From the NCBI GenBank assembly GCA_016191225.1, contig JACPPC010000022.1, positions 1 to 64,000 on the forward strand: a stretch of DNA of 64,000 nt, written 5' to 3'. The notes under the pieces are model-generated. The model had not been told where the DNA came from and ran no database searches. It saw nothing but the letters and a program-made list of their open reading frames with translations. The first letter of the stretch is position 1; each line of letters opens with the position of its first letter. Below are positions 35,950 through 45,507 of this stretch, one piece after another. The DNA comes from Gemmatimonadota bacterium (lineage in GTDB: Bacteria; Gemmatimonadota; Gemmatimonadetes; Gemmatimonadales; Gemmatimonadaceae). Position numbers and translations under genes: made by a program.

Positions 35950-38900
35950 GTGATCCTGGTGCTGGTGGGCGCCTTCATCCTCTCGGGCGTCGCGGGACTC
36001 GTGTACGAGTCGGTGTGGAGCCGCTACCTCGGCCTGTTCGTCGGCCACAGCGCCTACGCGCAGGTGATCGTGCTCGTGATCTTCCTTGGCGGGATGTCGC
36101 TCGGCGCGGCGGTGGTGGCGCAGCGGTCGACGTGGCTGTCGCGGCCGCTGCTGTGGTACGCCGGCATCGAGATGGCGGCGGGGCTGATCGGCCTGGTGTT
36201 CCACGACCTGTTCGTGGCCGCGACCAACATCGCCTACGAGTCGCTGTTCCCCGCCGTTGGCGCCGGTGTGGCGCTGCACGTCATGAAGTGGTCGATCGCC
36301 GCGCTGCTGATCCTGCCGCAGTCGGTGCTGCTGGGGATGACCTTTCCGCTGATGAGCGCGGGGGTGCTGCGCACGGCGGGCGCGGCACCGGCGACGTCGG
36401 GGCGGCTGCTGGCGCTGCTCTACTTCGCGAACTCGCTCGGTGCGGCGGCGGGCGGTGTGCTGGCGGGGTTCGTGTTCATCCCGATGGCGGGGTTGCCGGG
36501 AACGCTGTACGTGGCGGCGATGCTCAACCTTGGCGTGGCGCTGGTGGTGGTGGTCGCGGTGCGCGTGCGGCGGTCGTTCGCCGCCCCCGTCGCCCCGAGC
36601 GACGCGAAGGACCCGCCTGTGCCGGTGGCGAACGGCGAAAAGCAGATCCTTCGCTCCGCTCAGGATGACGGCGAAAAGCAGATCCTTCGCTCCGCTCAGG
36701 ATGACAACGGGTTCCGCCGCCTGTCGCGCGCGCTGCTGTGGGTCGCCGCGGGCACCGCGGTCGCCTCGTTCATCTACGAGATCGCGTGGATCCGGATGCT
36801 GTCGCTGGTGCTCGGCGCGGCCACGCACTCGTTCGAGTTGATGCTTTCGGCGTTCATCCTCGGGCTCGCGCTCGGCGCGTGGTGGGTGCGCACGCGCGCC
36901 GACACGTTCGCCAACCCGGTGCGGGCGCTCGGGATCGTGCAGGTGCTGATGGGCACGCTCGCGGTGGCGACGCTGCCGCTCTACATGGAGTCGTTCAAGT
37001 GGCTGGCGGGGCTGCTGCAGGCGCTGTCGCCGACCGACGCCGGGTACGCGATGTTCACCGTCGCCAAGTACGGCCTGAGCCTGGCGGTGATGCTCCCGGC
37101 GACCTTCTGCGCGGGGGCGACGCTGCCGCTGATCACGCGCACGCTGATGGCCGCCGGCGCCGGCGAGCGGGCGATCGGCACGGTGTACGCGGTGAACACG
37201 CTGGGGTCGATTGCCGGCGCGGCCCTGGCGGCGTTGCTGCTGCTGCCGCTGCTCGGGCTCAAGTGGCTGCTGATCGCGGGGGCGCTGGTCGACATCGGCC
37301 TTGGCGTGGCGCTGCTGGCCGGCCTTGCGGGAGGGCGCCCGGAGCCGCGTGCATTCCGGATCGTGGCGGCATGCGGCGCCTTCGTGCTCGCGGCGATGAT
37401 CGGCGTGCGCTTCGACCGCCTGCTTCTCGCCAGCGGCGTGTATCGCTACGCCACCGCCGAAGTCTCGCCCAACTGGCGGTCGATGTTCTACGCCGACGGG
37501 CGGACGGCGACGGTGAGCGCGCGCCTCGACGTCGCGTCGGGTCAGCGCTCGCTGTCCACGAACGGCAAGCCGGACGCGTCGCTGCCGGGCACGTGGATGA
37601 TGCCGTGGCGCCCCGGGGCGCCGCGCGAGCAGCTGACGGGCGACCAGTCGGCGCAGCTGCTGCTGCCGCTGATCACGCTCGCCTACCAGCCGCACGCGCG
37701 CCGGATCGCGGCGATCGGCGAGGGGTCGGGAATGAGCTCGCACCTGCTGCTGGGGTCGGACTCGGTGCAGGCGATGCACACGATCGAGATCGAGCCGATG
37801 ATGATCGCCGGCTCGCGGGCGGCCTTCCTTCCGGCCAACCACCGAGTGTTCAGCGACCCGCGGTCACGGTTCATCATCGACGACGCGAAGTCGGTGTTCG
37901 CCGCGGGGCACGAGCGGTACGACCTGATCCTCTCGGAGCCGTCGAACCCGTGGGTGAGCGGGGTGTCCGGGCTGTTCACCGACGAGTTCTACGCCCGGGT
38001 GCGGCGCTCGCTCACCGAGCGCGGCGTGCTGGGGCAGTGGCTGCACCTGTACGAGAGCAACGACTACCTCGTGCTGTCGGTGCTGGCCGCGGTGCACCGC
38101 AACTTCCCGTCGTACACCATTCACCTGGCGTCGAGCACCGACCTGCTGATCGTCGCGGGCAATGCCCGCGAGATGGCCGCCCCCGACTGGTCGGTGGTGG
38201 CGCAGCGGGGGATCGCCGAGGACCTGCGGCGGGTGCTGCCGCTCACGCCGCGCACCCTCGACGCGACCTGGCTCGCCGACCGGCGCGCGCTGACGCCGCT
38301 GCTGGCACACATGCCGGGGGTCAACTCGGACTACTTCCCGGTGCTCGACCTCGGGGGAGAACGGGCGCGCTACCTGCGCACGAGCGCGAGCGGCTTTTAC
38401 GGGCTCGAGCAGGACCGGTTCAGCATCGTGCACGCGATGCGGTGGCGGCGCGAGGGCTTCGGCACCGACCCGGTGACGGCGATCGACCTCGCGCGCGCGC
38501 AGGCGCTCGGGCTGAGCGCCAGGATGCGGCAGGCGATGGCGCACGGGCTGGCGCGCGACTCGACGCTCGCGACCGACCCCTACCTGCCGAACGCGCTCTA
38601 CCAGGCGCGCGCGCTGATGGCGATGAACCAGTCGGGGCAGGAGCCGGGCGACTGGCGGACCTGGCTGACGCGCATGTCGGAGGTGGAGGAAGTGCTGCAC
38701 GGCGGGACGGAAGGAGTCGTGGACTCCGGGTTCTACCGGGCGATCGAGGCCTACCTCGACCGCGCCAGGGCGCCGCACGGGGTGCGGGCGGCGGTGGCCT
38801 TCATGAAGGGACTGGCGGGCTGGGACTGGGCGCTGGCGTCGGCCCAGGTGGACACGCTGCTGTACTACGAGCAGCGGAAGCAGCCGTGGGTGAGCCCGCT

Positions 38901-39126
38901 GCTCCTGCGCGGCGGCGGGGTGGTGGCGCGCCTGCAGTTGGGCGACGTGCCCGGTGCACGGGCGGTGTTCGACGTGCTGACGCCGCGGGTGCGGCTCTCG
39001 GCCGGGGACGTGAGATCGGTGCTGCTGCTCGCGTGGATCAACGCCGCCGACGAGGCGGAGGCGAAGCGCACGGGGCGGCTGGCGCCGGGCGAAGTGCCGC
39101 GGCACGCGCGGCCGGCGCAGCGCTGA
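35950..39126 (+). CDS. Spermidine-synthase-like membrane protein (two TM modules plus methyltransferase-fold domain)
   Basis: The 1058-residue protein starts at GTG just after the P450 gene. Residues 1-210 and 255-480 are two related blocks of membrane helices (each with YE-x-x-W near the start). A spermidine-synthase-like Rossmann domain follows (about 485-760) with [23 protein letters not shown] and [15 protein letters not shown] helical C-terminal extension follows (about 800-1058). Polyamine synthesis is not assured, because the family includes many uncharacterised fused proteins. The linker between the two membrane blocks contains two exact 36-base units of the dispersed repeat, translated as [12 protein letters not shown] twice. 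Confidence 0.82.
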   Translation: MILVLVGAFILSGVAGLVYESVWSRYLGLFVGHSAYAQVIVLVIFLGGMSLGAAVVAQRSTWLSRPLLWYAGIEMAAGLIGLVFHDLFVAATNIAYESLFPAVGAGVALHVMKWSIAALLILPQSVLLGMTFPLMSAGVLRTAGAAPATSGRLLALLYFANSLGAAAGGVLAGFVFIPMAGLPGTLYVAAMLNLGVALVVVVAVRVRRSFAAPVAPSDAKDPPVPVANGEKQILRSAQDDGEKQILRSAQDDNGFRRLSRALLWVAAGTAVASFIYEIAWIRMLSLVLGAATHSFELMLSAFILGLALGAWWVRTRADTFANPVRALGIVQVLMGTLAVATLPLYMESFKWLAGLLQALSPTDAGYAMFTVAKYGLSLAVMLPATFCAGATLPLITRTLMAAGAGERAIGTVYAVNTLGSIAGAALAALLLLPLLGLKWLLIAGALVDIGLGVALLAGLAGGRPEPRAFRIVAACGAFVLAAMIGVRFDRLLLASGVYRYATAEVSPNWRSMFYADGRTATVSARLDVASGQRSLSTNGKPDASLPGTWMMPWRPGAPREQLTGDQSAQLLLPLITLAYQPHARRIAAIGEGSGMSSHLLLGSDSVQAMHTIEIEPMMIAGSRAAFLPANHRVFSDPRSRFIIDDAKSVFAAGHERYDLILSEPSNPWVSGVSGLFTDEFYARVRRSLTERGVLGQWLHLYESNDYLVLSVLAAVHRNFPSYTIHLASSTDLLIVAGNAREMAAPDWSVVAQRGIAEDLRRVLPLTPRTLDATWLADRRALTPLLAHMPGVNSDYFPVLDLGGERARYLRTSASGFYGLEQDRFSIVHAMRWRREGFGTDPVTAIDLARAQALGLSARMRQAMAHGLARDSTLATDPYLPNALYQARALMAMNQSGQEPGDWRTWLTRMSEVEEVLHGGTEGVVDSGFYRAIEAYLDRARAPHGVRAAVAFMKGLAGWDWALASAQVDTLLYYEQRKQPWVSPLLLRGGGVVARLQLGDVPGARAVFDVLTPRVRLSAGDVRSVLLLAWINAADEAEAKRTGRLAPGEVPRHARPAQR
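36634..36705 (+). repeat. Two exact tandem 36-base units of the dispersed repeat inside a gene
   Basis: The unit starts GGCGAAAAGCAGATCCTTCG and ends GCTCAGGATGAC. It occurs twice without a mismatch, in antisense orientation to the host gene. Each unit is 12 codons, so the frame is kept (residues 229-252). It falls in the flexible linker between the two membrane blocks, where an insertion can be tolerated. The identity of the two units points to a recent duplication. Confidence 0.9.
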
Positions 39127-39207
39127 GGCACCGCCCGCCGTAAGGTTCGGATGGACAACGACGCGGCCCGGGTGGCGGCGTCCCGTGTCACCCTGGGGGA
39201 TTCGCGC

Positions 39208-41655
39208 ATGCCTCGTCGCCTCGTCAGCTCGCTGCCGGTCGTCGCCTTCGCCATCAGCCTCGTCGTTCCACCCCTCGCGGGGGCGCAGGGATACAAGCAG
39301 CCACCGCCGCCAATCGCGCAGATCCTCGACCAGCCGGCGACGCCGATCGTCTCGGTGAGCCCCGACCGGACGATGCTCCTGATGCTCGAGCGGCCGGGGC
39401 TGCCCCCCATCGCCGACGTGAGCGCCCCCGAGTATCGCCTCGCCGGCCTTCGGTTCGACCCGGTGTCGAGTGGACCGAGCCGCGAGAACAACTACACCGG
39501 GCTCCGCCTCATGCCGGTGTCGGGCAGCGACTGGCGGACGGTCGCCATGACGCTCCCGGCGGGGGCGAGCATCACCAACGGCCAGTGGGGCCCGGGAGGC
39601 CGGCTGTACTCCTTCACCGTCAACACCCGCACCGCGATCACGCTCTGGGTCGCCGACGTGGCCACCGCCTCGGCGCGGCAGGTCACCGCGCGCCCCCTCA
39701 ACGGCGTGCTGGGGAGCCCCTGCGAGTGGGTGACGGCGGCCCGGATGGCGTGCCGCTTCATTCCCGACGGACGCGGCGCGATGCCCGCGCCGAGCGCGGT
39801 GCCCAGCGGCCCGATCGAGCAGGAAGCGAGCAGCGGACGGAATGAGCGGGCGGCGACTTACCAGGACCTCCTCAAGTCACCGGCCGACGAGAGGATCTTC
39901 GCGCACTTCGCCTCGAGCCAGCTGGCCCTCGTGTCGCTCGACGGGAAGGTGACCCCGCTCGGCGCGCCGGAGATGGTGAGCCGCGTGGACGCGAGCCCCG
40001 ACGGCCGGTACCTGCTGGTGGCGGTGATCCACCCGCCGTTCTCGTACCAGGTGCCCCTGAACTACTTCCCGACGCGCACCGAGGTGCGCGACCTCGAGGG
40101 CGCCGTGGTGCGGCTGGTGTACGACCGCCCGCTCGTGGAGCGCGTGCCGTGGCGCGGCGATGCGACGATTCCGGGGCCGCGCGCCGTGTCGTGGCGCGGC
40201 GACGCGCCGTCGACGCTGGTGTGGACCGAGGCGCTCGACAATGGAGACCCCGAGGTGAAGGTTCCGCGCCGTGACCGCGTGTCGATGCTCGACGCACCGT
40301 TCACGGGCGCACCGCGCACCCTGCTCGAGACCGAGTGGCGGGCCGGGGTCATCGCGTTCGGGAGCGGCACGGTGGCGATCGCCGCCGAGAGCCAGCCCAG
40401 GGAGCGGAAGACGCGGCAGTGGGTGATCGACCCGGGCGGTGTCGCCGCGCCGCGGATGTTGTGGGAGCGCTCGACCGAGGATCGCTACGGCGACCCGGGC
40501 GCCTTCGCGATGGTCCGGAACGCGAACGGCCGCACCGTGCTGTTCCTGTCGCCCGATGGCGCCTCGGCGTACTTGACGGGCAACGGAGCGGGAGCCGAGG
40601 GCGACCAGCCATTCGCCGACCGCGTGGACCTCGCGACGGGCCGCAAGACGCGCCTGTTCCAGTCCGCGGCGCCCTACTACGAGACGACGGTGGCCTGGCT
40701 GGATGCCAAGGGCGAGCGCCTCCTGACCCGCCGCGAGTCGAGGACCGAGGTGCCGAACTACTGGTCGAGGGACCTCGTGCGCAAGGTCGCGCCGCGCCAG
40801 CTCACCAAGTTCGCCGATCCCGCGCCCCAGTTCGCGGGGGTGACGTCACAGCTGATCACCTACAGCCGGGCGGACGGGGTGAAGCTTTCGGCGACGATCC
40901 ACCTCCCCGCCGGCTACGACAAGGCGAAGGACGGCCCGCTGCCGTTCTTCCTCTGGGCGTACCCGCTCGAGTACCGGTCGCGCGAGGCGGCCAGCCAGGT
41001 GGTGGGGTCGCCGTACCGGTTCGTGCGGCCGACCGGGGCGTCGCACCTGTTCCTGCTCACGCAGGGCTACGGCGTGATGGACAACCCGACGATGCCGATC
41101 GTGGGTGAGAACGGAAAGGAGCCGAACGACACCTACGTGGAGCAGCTGGTGGCGAGCGCGAAGGCGGCGGTGGACACGATCGTGGCGATGGGCGTCGCCG
41201 ACCGCGACCGCATCGGCGTGGGCGGCCACTCGTACGGCGCCTTCATGACGGCCAACCTGCTGGCGCACACGCGACTCTTCCGGGCGGGGATCGCGCGGTC
41301 GGGGGCATACAACCGCACGCTCACGCCATTCGGCTTCCAGGGCGAGGACCGCACCTTCTGGGACGCGCCGGAGCTCTACAACGTCATGTCGCCGTTCAAC
41401 AACGCGCACAAGATCAAGGACCCGATCCTGCTGATCCACGGCATGGCCGACGACAACACCGGGACCTACCCCATCCAGTCGGAGCGGATGTACGCGGCGC
41501 TGAAGGGGAACGGGGCGACGGTGCGCTACGTGCAGCTGCCGGCCGAGGCACACGGATACCGGGCGCGCGAAAGCGTGGGGCACACGGTGGCCGAGATGGC
41601 GGCGTGGCTGGACAAGTACGTGAAGCCGAAGGGGAAGAAGGTGTCGGCGGACTGA
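39208..41655 (+). CDS. Secreted S9-family serine peptidase (glutamyl-endopeptidase-like)
   Basis: The 815-residue protein starts MPRRLVSSLP after GGGGGA and has a signal peptide ending PLAGAQG. A beta-propeller-like region (about 60-550) precedes the alpha/beta-hydrolase catalytic domain. The nucleophile is S675 in GVGGHSYGAFMTANLL, the acid is in HGMADDNTG (D748 or D749), and the His is in AEAHGYRARES (H782). The arrangement closely matches the prolyl-oligopeptidase branch containing chloroplast glutamyl endopeptidase. It probably degrades exported or external peptides. It lies 81 bases after the spermidine-synthase-like gene and faces a repeat copy at its 3' side. Confidence 0.9.
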   Translation: MPRRLVSSLPVVAFAISLVVPPLAGAQGYKQPPPPIAQILDQPATPIVSVSPDRTMLLMLERPGLPPIADVSAPEYRLAGLRFDPVSSGPSRENNYTGLRLMPVSGSDWRTVAMTLPAGASITNGQWGPGGRLYSFTVNTRTAITLWVADVATASARQVTARPLNGVLGSPCEWVTAARMACRFIPDGRGAMPAPSAVPSGPIEQEASSGRNERAATYQDLLKSPADERIFAHFASSQLALVSLDGKVTPLGAPEMVSRVDASPDGRYLLVAVIHPPFSYQVPLNYFPTRTEVRDLEGAVVRLVYDRPLVERVPWRGDATIPGPRAVSWRGDAPSTLVWTEALDNGDPEVKVPRRDRVSMLDAPFTGAPRTLLETEWRAGVIAFGSGTVAIAAESQPRERKTRQWVIDPGGVAAPRMLWERSTEDRYGDPGAFAMVRNANGRTVLFLSPDGASAYLTGNGAGAEGDQPFADRVDLATGRKTRLFQSAAPYYETTVAWLDAKGERLLTRRESRTEVPNYWSRDLVRKVAPRQLTKFADPAPQFAGVTSQLITYSRADGVKLSATIHLPAGYDKAKDGPLPFFLWAYPLEYRSREAASQVVGSPYRFVRPTGASHLFLLTQGYGVMDNPTMPIVGENGKEPNDTYVEQLVASAKAAVDTIVAMGVADRDRIGVGGHSYGAFMTANLLAHTRLFRAGIARSGAYNRTLTPFGFQGEDRTFWDAPELYNVMSPFNNAHKIKDPILLIHGMADDNTGTYPIQSERMYAALKGNGATVRYVQLPAEAHGYRARESVGHTVAEMAAWLDKYVKPKGKKVSAD

Positions 41656-41656
41656 C

Positions 41657-41692
41657 GGCGAAAGGCAGATCCCTCGCTGCGCTCAGGACGAC
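41657..41692. repeat. Copy of the 36-base repeat between convergent genes
   Basis: The unit GGCGAAAGGCAGATCCCTCG...GCTCAGGACGAC begins two bases after the S9 peptidase stop. On the minus strand it supplies the last codons and TGA stop (Ser-Ser-stop) of the amidohydrolase gene. Confidence 0.8.
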
Positions 41693-43380
41693 CTGGGGCG
41701 GCGCAGCACCCGTCCGGGGCGCGCCGCCGTCATCTCGCCCCTGGACACGACGACGCCGCCGTTCACGATGACGTATTGAATGCCCGTCGGGTACACGTGG
41801 GGCTGCTCGAACGTCCCGCCGTGCCCGACGGTCGCGGGGTCGAACACGGTCACGTCGGCGGCGCAGCCGGCCCTGAGGCAGCCGCGGTCGGCGAGGCCAA
41901 GCCGCTTCGCCGGGAGCGACGTCATCTTGCGCACCGCCTCCGGCAGCGTGAGCACATGCGCCTCGCGCACGTAGGTGCCGAGCACGCGCGGAAAGGTGCC
42001 GTAGCTGCGCGGGTGCGGAACGCCGATGCCGGGGCGCGTGAGCGAGCCGTCGCTGGCGATCGCGGTGAACGGGTCCCGCATGATGCGGCGCACGTCGGCC
42101 TCGTCCATGATGTGGTACACCATCGACGCGCCTCCCCTGAGCTCCCCCTCGAGCACCAGCGGCGCGGCGGCCTGTGCCGTCGTCGCGACGCCGCGCTGCT
42201 TCGCCCAGTCGAACAGCGTCTTCCCCTCGAGGTCGCGCTGCCAGCCGACGCCGGCGAACTGCACGCGCCGGATGTCGCCACCGCCGCGGTCGTGCTCGAG
42301 CAGGTCGGCGATGCCGCGAACGATGCTGTCGCGGAGCGCGGGGTTCGCCGCGCGCTTCGCCAGTTCGGCGCGCCCGCCGGCCAGCGCCCACGGCGGGATC
42401 AACACGGCCAGCGCGGTGGAACTCGCCGTGTACGGGTACTGGTCCTGCATGACGTCGGTGCCGGCGCGGCGGGCCGAGTCGGCCATGTGGAGGGTGACGG
42501 TGCTCCGGCCCCACATTTCCCTGCCGATCGCCTTGTGGTGCGTGAGGACGACGGGGACGTGCGCGCGCCGGCCGATTTCCAGCGCCTCGGCCACGCCGTC
42601 GAGGAGGCCGAGCCCTTCCTCGCGAAGGTGCGACGTGTAGATGCCGCCCGAATCGGCGGCGGCCTGGGCGAGGGCAACGACCTCGTCCACCGTGGAGTAG
42701 TAGCCGGGGACGTAGCGCAGCCCGGTGGAGAGGCCGAAGGCGCCGTCGTGCATGGCCTCGCGCACCATCGTGACCATCTGCGCGAGCTCGGCGGCGGTCG
42801 GCGCGCGGTCGGCGGTGCCCATCACGCGGGTGCGGATCCGGTTGTGCCCCGTGAGCCAGGCGACGTTCATGCCGAGGGGGAGCCTCGCCATCGAGTCGAG
42901 GAAGGTGCCGAATGGCGAGGGGCCGCCGCCGTCGGGCCCGCCGAGGGCGAGGGTGACACCCTGGCGCACCTCGCTGGCGGCGTCGGGCATCGCCGCGAGG
43001 GGCTCGATGTGTGCGTGCAGGTCGATGAAGCCCGGGGCGACGGTGAGGTGGCGGGCGTCGATCTCGGCGCGGCCGCAGCCGGCGGGGAGGGGCGTGCGCG
43101 AGACGGCGGTGATGCGGGCAGCTGAGATGGCGACGTCGGCGCTGATGGCGGGCGTACCCGTGCCATCGAGGACGGCGCCGTTGCGGATGACGAGGTCGGC
43201 GGGGCACGGCACCTGGGCGAGGGCGCGCGGCGGAGGGGCCGGACGCCCATGAGATCTCCCGATGCCGCGAGCTGCGGGCGCTTCGCTCGAGATGACGGCA
43301 GGGGCGGCGAGCCGCGGCACTTCGCTAGAGGTGACGGCGACGGCAACCGCGGCGGCGGTGACGAGGGGGAGGCGAATCAT
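41683..43380 (-). CDS. N-acyl-D-amino-acid deacylase-type amidohydrolase
   Basis: The 565-residue amidohydrolase-superfamily enzyme has first metal ligands H122 and H124 (DLHAHIEP), later His residues in SHLREEG and LTHHKAIG, and the catalytic Asp in IASDGSL. These match D-aminoacylase/N-acyl-D-Glu deacylase. The N-terminus reads as a signal peptide that has been split: MIRLPLVTAAAVAVAV, then about 30 residues from a repeat (VPRLAAPAVISSEAPAARG), then PPPRALAQVPCP with a normal cleavage site. Export may therefore be impaired. The stop codon is also provided by a repeat. Confidence 0.87.
   Translation of the reverse strand: MIRLPLVTAAAVAVAVTSSEVPRLAAPAVISSEAPAARGIGRSHGRPAPPPRALAQVPCPADLVIRNGAVLDGTGTPAISADVAISAARITAVSRTPLPAGCGRAEIDARHLTVAPGFIDLHAHIEPLAAMPDAASEVRQGVTLALGGPDGGGPSPFGTFLDSMARLPLGMNVAWLTGHNRIRTRVMGTADRAPTAAELAQMVTMVREAMHDGAFGLSTGLRYVPGYYSTVDEVVALAQAAADSGGIYTSHLREEGLGLLDGVAEALEIGRRAHVPVVLTHHKAIGREMWGRSTVTLHMADSARRAGTDVMQDQYPYTASSTALAVLIPPWALAGGRAELAKRAANPALRDSIVRGIADLLEHDRGGGDIRRVQFAGVGWQRDLEGKTLFDWAKQRGVATTAQAAAPLVLEGELRGGASMVYHIMDEADVRRIMRDPFTAIASDGSLTRPGIGVPHPRSYGTFPRVLGTYVREAHVLTLPEAVRKMTSLPAKRLGLADRGCLRAGCAADVTVFDPATVGHGGTFEQPHVYPTGIQYVIVNGGVVVSRGEMTAARPGRVLRRPRSS
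43253..43340. repeat. Two diverged repeat units within the amidohydrolase signal-peptide region
   Basis: Two related units, GGGCGCTTCGCTCGAGATGA and CGGCACTTCGCTAGAGGTGA, follow one another. They resemble the shorter unit at 44530 and belong to a subfamily (CTTCGCTCGAGATGACGG) related to the main dispersed repeat. They are translated in frame on the minus strand. Confidence 0.6.
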
Positions 43381-43479
43381 GCCGCACGAAGCTGCACGCA
43401 GGAATCGGATTGTGCGAGGTGCGCCCGCGGCACAAGGTTGCGGCGCTCCACCTCGCGCCACGACGCCCTGGAGGGCGGC

Positions 43480-44502
43480 ATGACGCAGCAGCCCGACCCG
43501 ACACCGGCGGTCCTCGCACGCGCGCTGCGCCACGCGGTGCGCTTCCTCCGAGACCTCGACAGGGCGCCGGTGGCGGCCGCGGCCACCGTCGCCGGCCTGC
43601 GGGCGCGATTGGGGCGGGCCTTTCCCGAGCGGGAGACGGACGCGCTGACGGTGACCGACGAGCTGGTGGCCGATTCGGAGGGGGGACACGACGGGAGCGC
43701 CGGCGGGCGGTTCTTCGGCTGGGTGATCGGCCGGTCGCCGCAGCGGCACTCGGCGCCGACCGGCTCACGTCGGCGTGGGACCAGAACGCGGGGATCTGCG
43801 CCTGCGGGCCGGCCGCGGCGGTGATCGAGGAGGTCGCCGGGGCGTGGCTCAAGGACGTGCTCTCGCTGCCGGCCAATGCGAGCTTCGCGTGCGTGACCGG
43901 CCGCCAGATGGCGCACGTCACCGCCCTCGCGGCGGCACGCCACGCGCTGCTCGCGCGGCGCGGCTGGGATGTGGAGCGCACCGGCCTCGCCGGCGCCTGG
44001 GTGCACGTGGTCGGCGCCGCACCGGGCAAGCATGTCGTACCGGGCGTCGTGCATCGTGGAGCCGGAGCGGGCGCGCGACGCGCTGGACTGGAACCCGGAG
44101 TCCTCGCGGCGCGCGCGCGTTGCCGCGTACGCCGCCCTGCGCGAGCTGGGACGTGACCTCGTGCGCGAGATGGTGGGCCGCTGTTGCCGGCACGCGGCGG
44201 CGATCGTGTCGGGGATCGGCGCGCTGCCGGGGGCGGAAGTGGCCTGGGCGCCAACGCTGAACCAGGGGCTGGTGTGCTTTCGCGACCTGCGCGCGGGCAC
44301 GACGGAGGAGGACCACGACCGGCGGACCGACGAGGTGGCGGCGAAGGTGCTGGCGACGGGCGAGGCGATGCTGTCGAACTCGACGTGGCGCCGGCGGCGC
44401 TGCACGTGCGTGGGCGTGGTGAACTGGCGGACGAGCGAGGGCGACGTGAGGCGAACGGTCGAGGCGGTGCGGAGGGCGCTCGGCGGATGGGGCTGCTGCT
44501 GA
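43480..44502 (+). pseudogene. Decayed PLP-dependent decarboxylase (two frameshifts, central deletion)
   Basis: A good ribosome-binding site (GGAGGG) and ATG open a group II decarboxylase whose N-terminal part (TDELVADSEGG...GRFFGWVIG) breaks near 43730. It resumes one frame over (GADRLTSAWDQNAGICACGPAA...GRQMAHVTALAAARHALLARR), then shifts again near 44030 to the C-terminal part (DALDWNPESSRRARVAAYAALRELGRD...LNQGLVCFRD). The middle of the enzyme, including the PLP Lys, is missing. Intact relatives are about 450-480 residues; here about 340 codons remain. It is a non-functional relic, distinct from the intact decarboxylase at 20359. Confidence 0.85.
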
Positions 44503-44529
44503 TGCGGCCTCCCGACTTCGCGCCGCTGC

Positions 44530-44587
44530 GCCGCGCTGCGCTCGAGATGACGGGCAGGAGCAGATCCTTCGCGGCGCTCAGGATGAC
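44530..44587. repeat. Repeat copies at the 3' end of gluQ
   Basis: A short unit (GCGCTGCGCTCGAGATGACG) is followed by a full unit ending in GCGGCGCTCAGGATGACACG. On the minus strand the full unit supplies the final Ser-Ser-stop of the GluQ protein (TCATCCTGA). Confidence 0.75.
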
Positions 44588-45507
44588 ACGCTGAGCAGCG
44601 CCGCGAGCTCCTCGACTCGCACCGCCCTGCGCTCGCTCACCAGGCCGCTCGCCTGCGCCGCCATGCCGAGCACCTCGGCCGGGCTCCTCCCCGCCGCGCG
44701 CAAGTCGCGAATGCCGGTGTCGCGATTCGCCTTGCTGAGCTTGGCGCCCCCCGGGTGCCGGATGAGCGGATGGTGCAGGTACCGCGGCGGCGCGGCGCGG
44801 CCGAGCAGCCGCGCCAGGGCCACCTGCCGCCCGGTCGAGCCAAGGATGTCCTCGCCTCGAATCACGACGTCGACCTGCTGATCGCGGTCGTCGACCACCA
44901 CGCACCACTGGTACGTCCAGTCACCGTGACGGTCGCGCACGAGCAGGTCGCCGCACTGCTCGCTCGGGCGCTGCCGCTGCGGGCCGAGCCGCAGGTCCAC
45001 GAAGGCCTCCGCACCGTCGTCGAGCCGCACCCTGCGCGCCGCCGTCGCCTCGCGCGGCACGCCGCGCTCGCGACAGGTGCCGGGGTATCGGGTCTCCTCG
45101 TTCATCGCGCCGCCTGCCACGGCGGCGATGTCGCGGCGCGAGCAGGTGCAGGCGTACACGCGGCGGGCCTCGTCGAGCGCGTCGAGCGCGGCGGCGTAGC
45201 GCGCGCCGTGGTCGGACTGGCGGAAGTCGAGGCGCCCGCCGGGACCACGCCCGTCGTCGGGCACGAAGCCGAGCCACTCGAGGTCGTCGAGGATGTCGCG
45301 CTCGTGCTCGGCGCGGCAGCGGCCGCGATCGTGGTCCTCGATGCGCAGGAGCACGCGGCCACCGTGGGCGCGGGCGAGCCCCCAGACCCAGATCGCGTTC
45401 ACCACATGTCCCAGGTGCAGCCAGCCGGTGGGCGCCGGCGCAAAGCGCGTGCGCCATGGGCGGCCGAGCGCGGTAGCGAGCCCGGCCAATGCGGCGAATG
45501 CCGTCAC
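44578..45507 (-). CDS. gluQ: Glutamyl-Q tRNA(Asp) synthetase
   Basis: This enzyme attaches glutamate to the queuosine base of tRNA-Asp. The 309-residue protein is a truncated glutamyl-tRNA synthetase: catalytic core only, with FAPAPTGWLHLGHVV (HIGH-type) and AKLSKAN (KMSKS-type). It carries the GluQ-specific zinc site CTC...YPGTC and lacks the anticodon-binding domain. The GTG start overlaps the stop of the zinc-peptidase gene (GTGA). It closes a six-gene minus-strand operon unrelated to tRNA. Its TGA and last two Ser codons come from the dispersed repeat. Confidence 0.92.
   Translation of the reverse strand: MTAFAALAGLATALGRPWRTRFAPAPTGWLHLGHVVNAIWVWGLARAHGGRVLLRIEDHDRGRCRAEHERDILDDLEWLGFVPDDGRGPGGRLDFRQSDHGARYAAALDALDEARRVYACTCSRRDIAAVAGGAMNEETRYPGTCRERGVPREATAARRVRLDDGAEAFVDLRLGPQRQRPSEQCGDLLVRDRHGDWTYQWCVVVDDRDQQVDVVIRGEDILGSTGRQVALARLLGRAAPPRYLHHPLIRHPGGAKLSKANRDTGIRDLRAAGRSPAEVLGMAAQASGLVSERRAVRVEELAALLSVSS

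Noticed and set aside
36634-36705. Tandem units considered as a CRISPR-like array
   Set aside because: Only two directly adjacent units without spacers, inside a coding frame.
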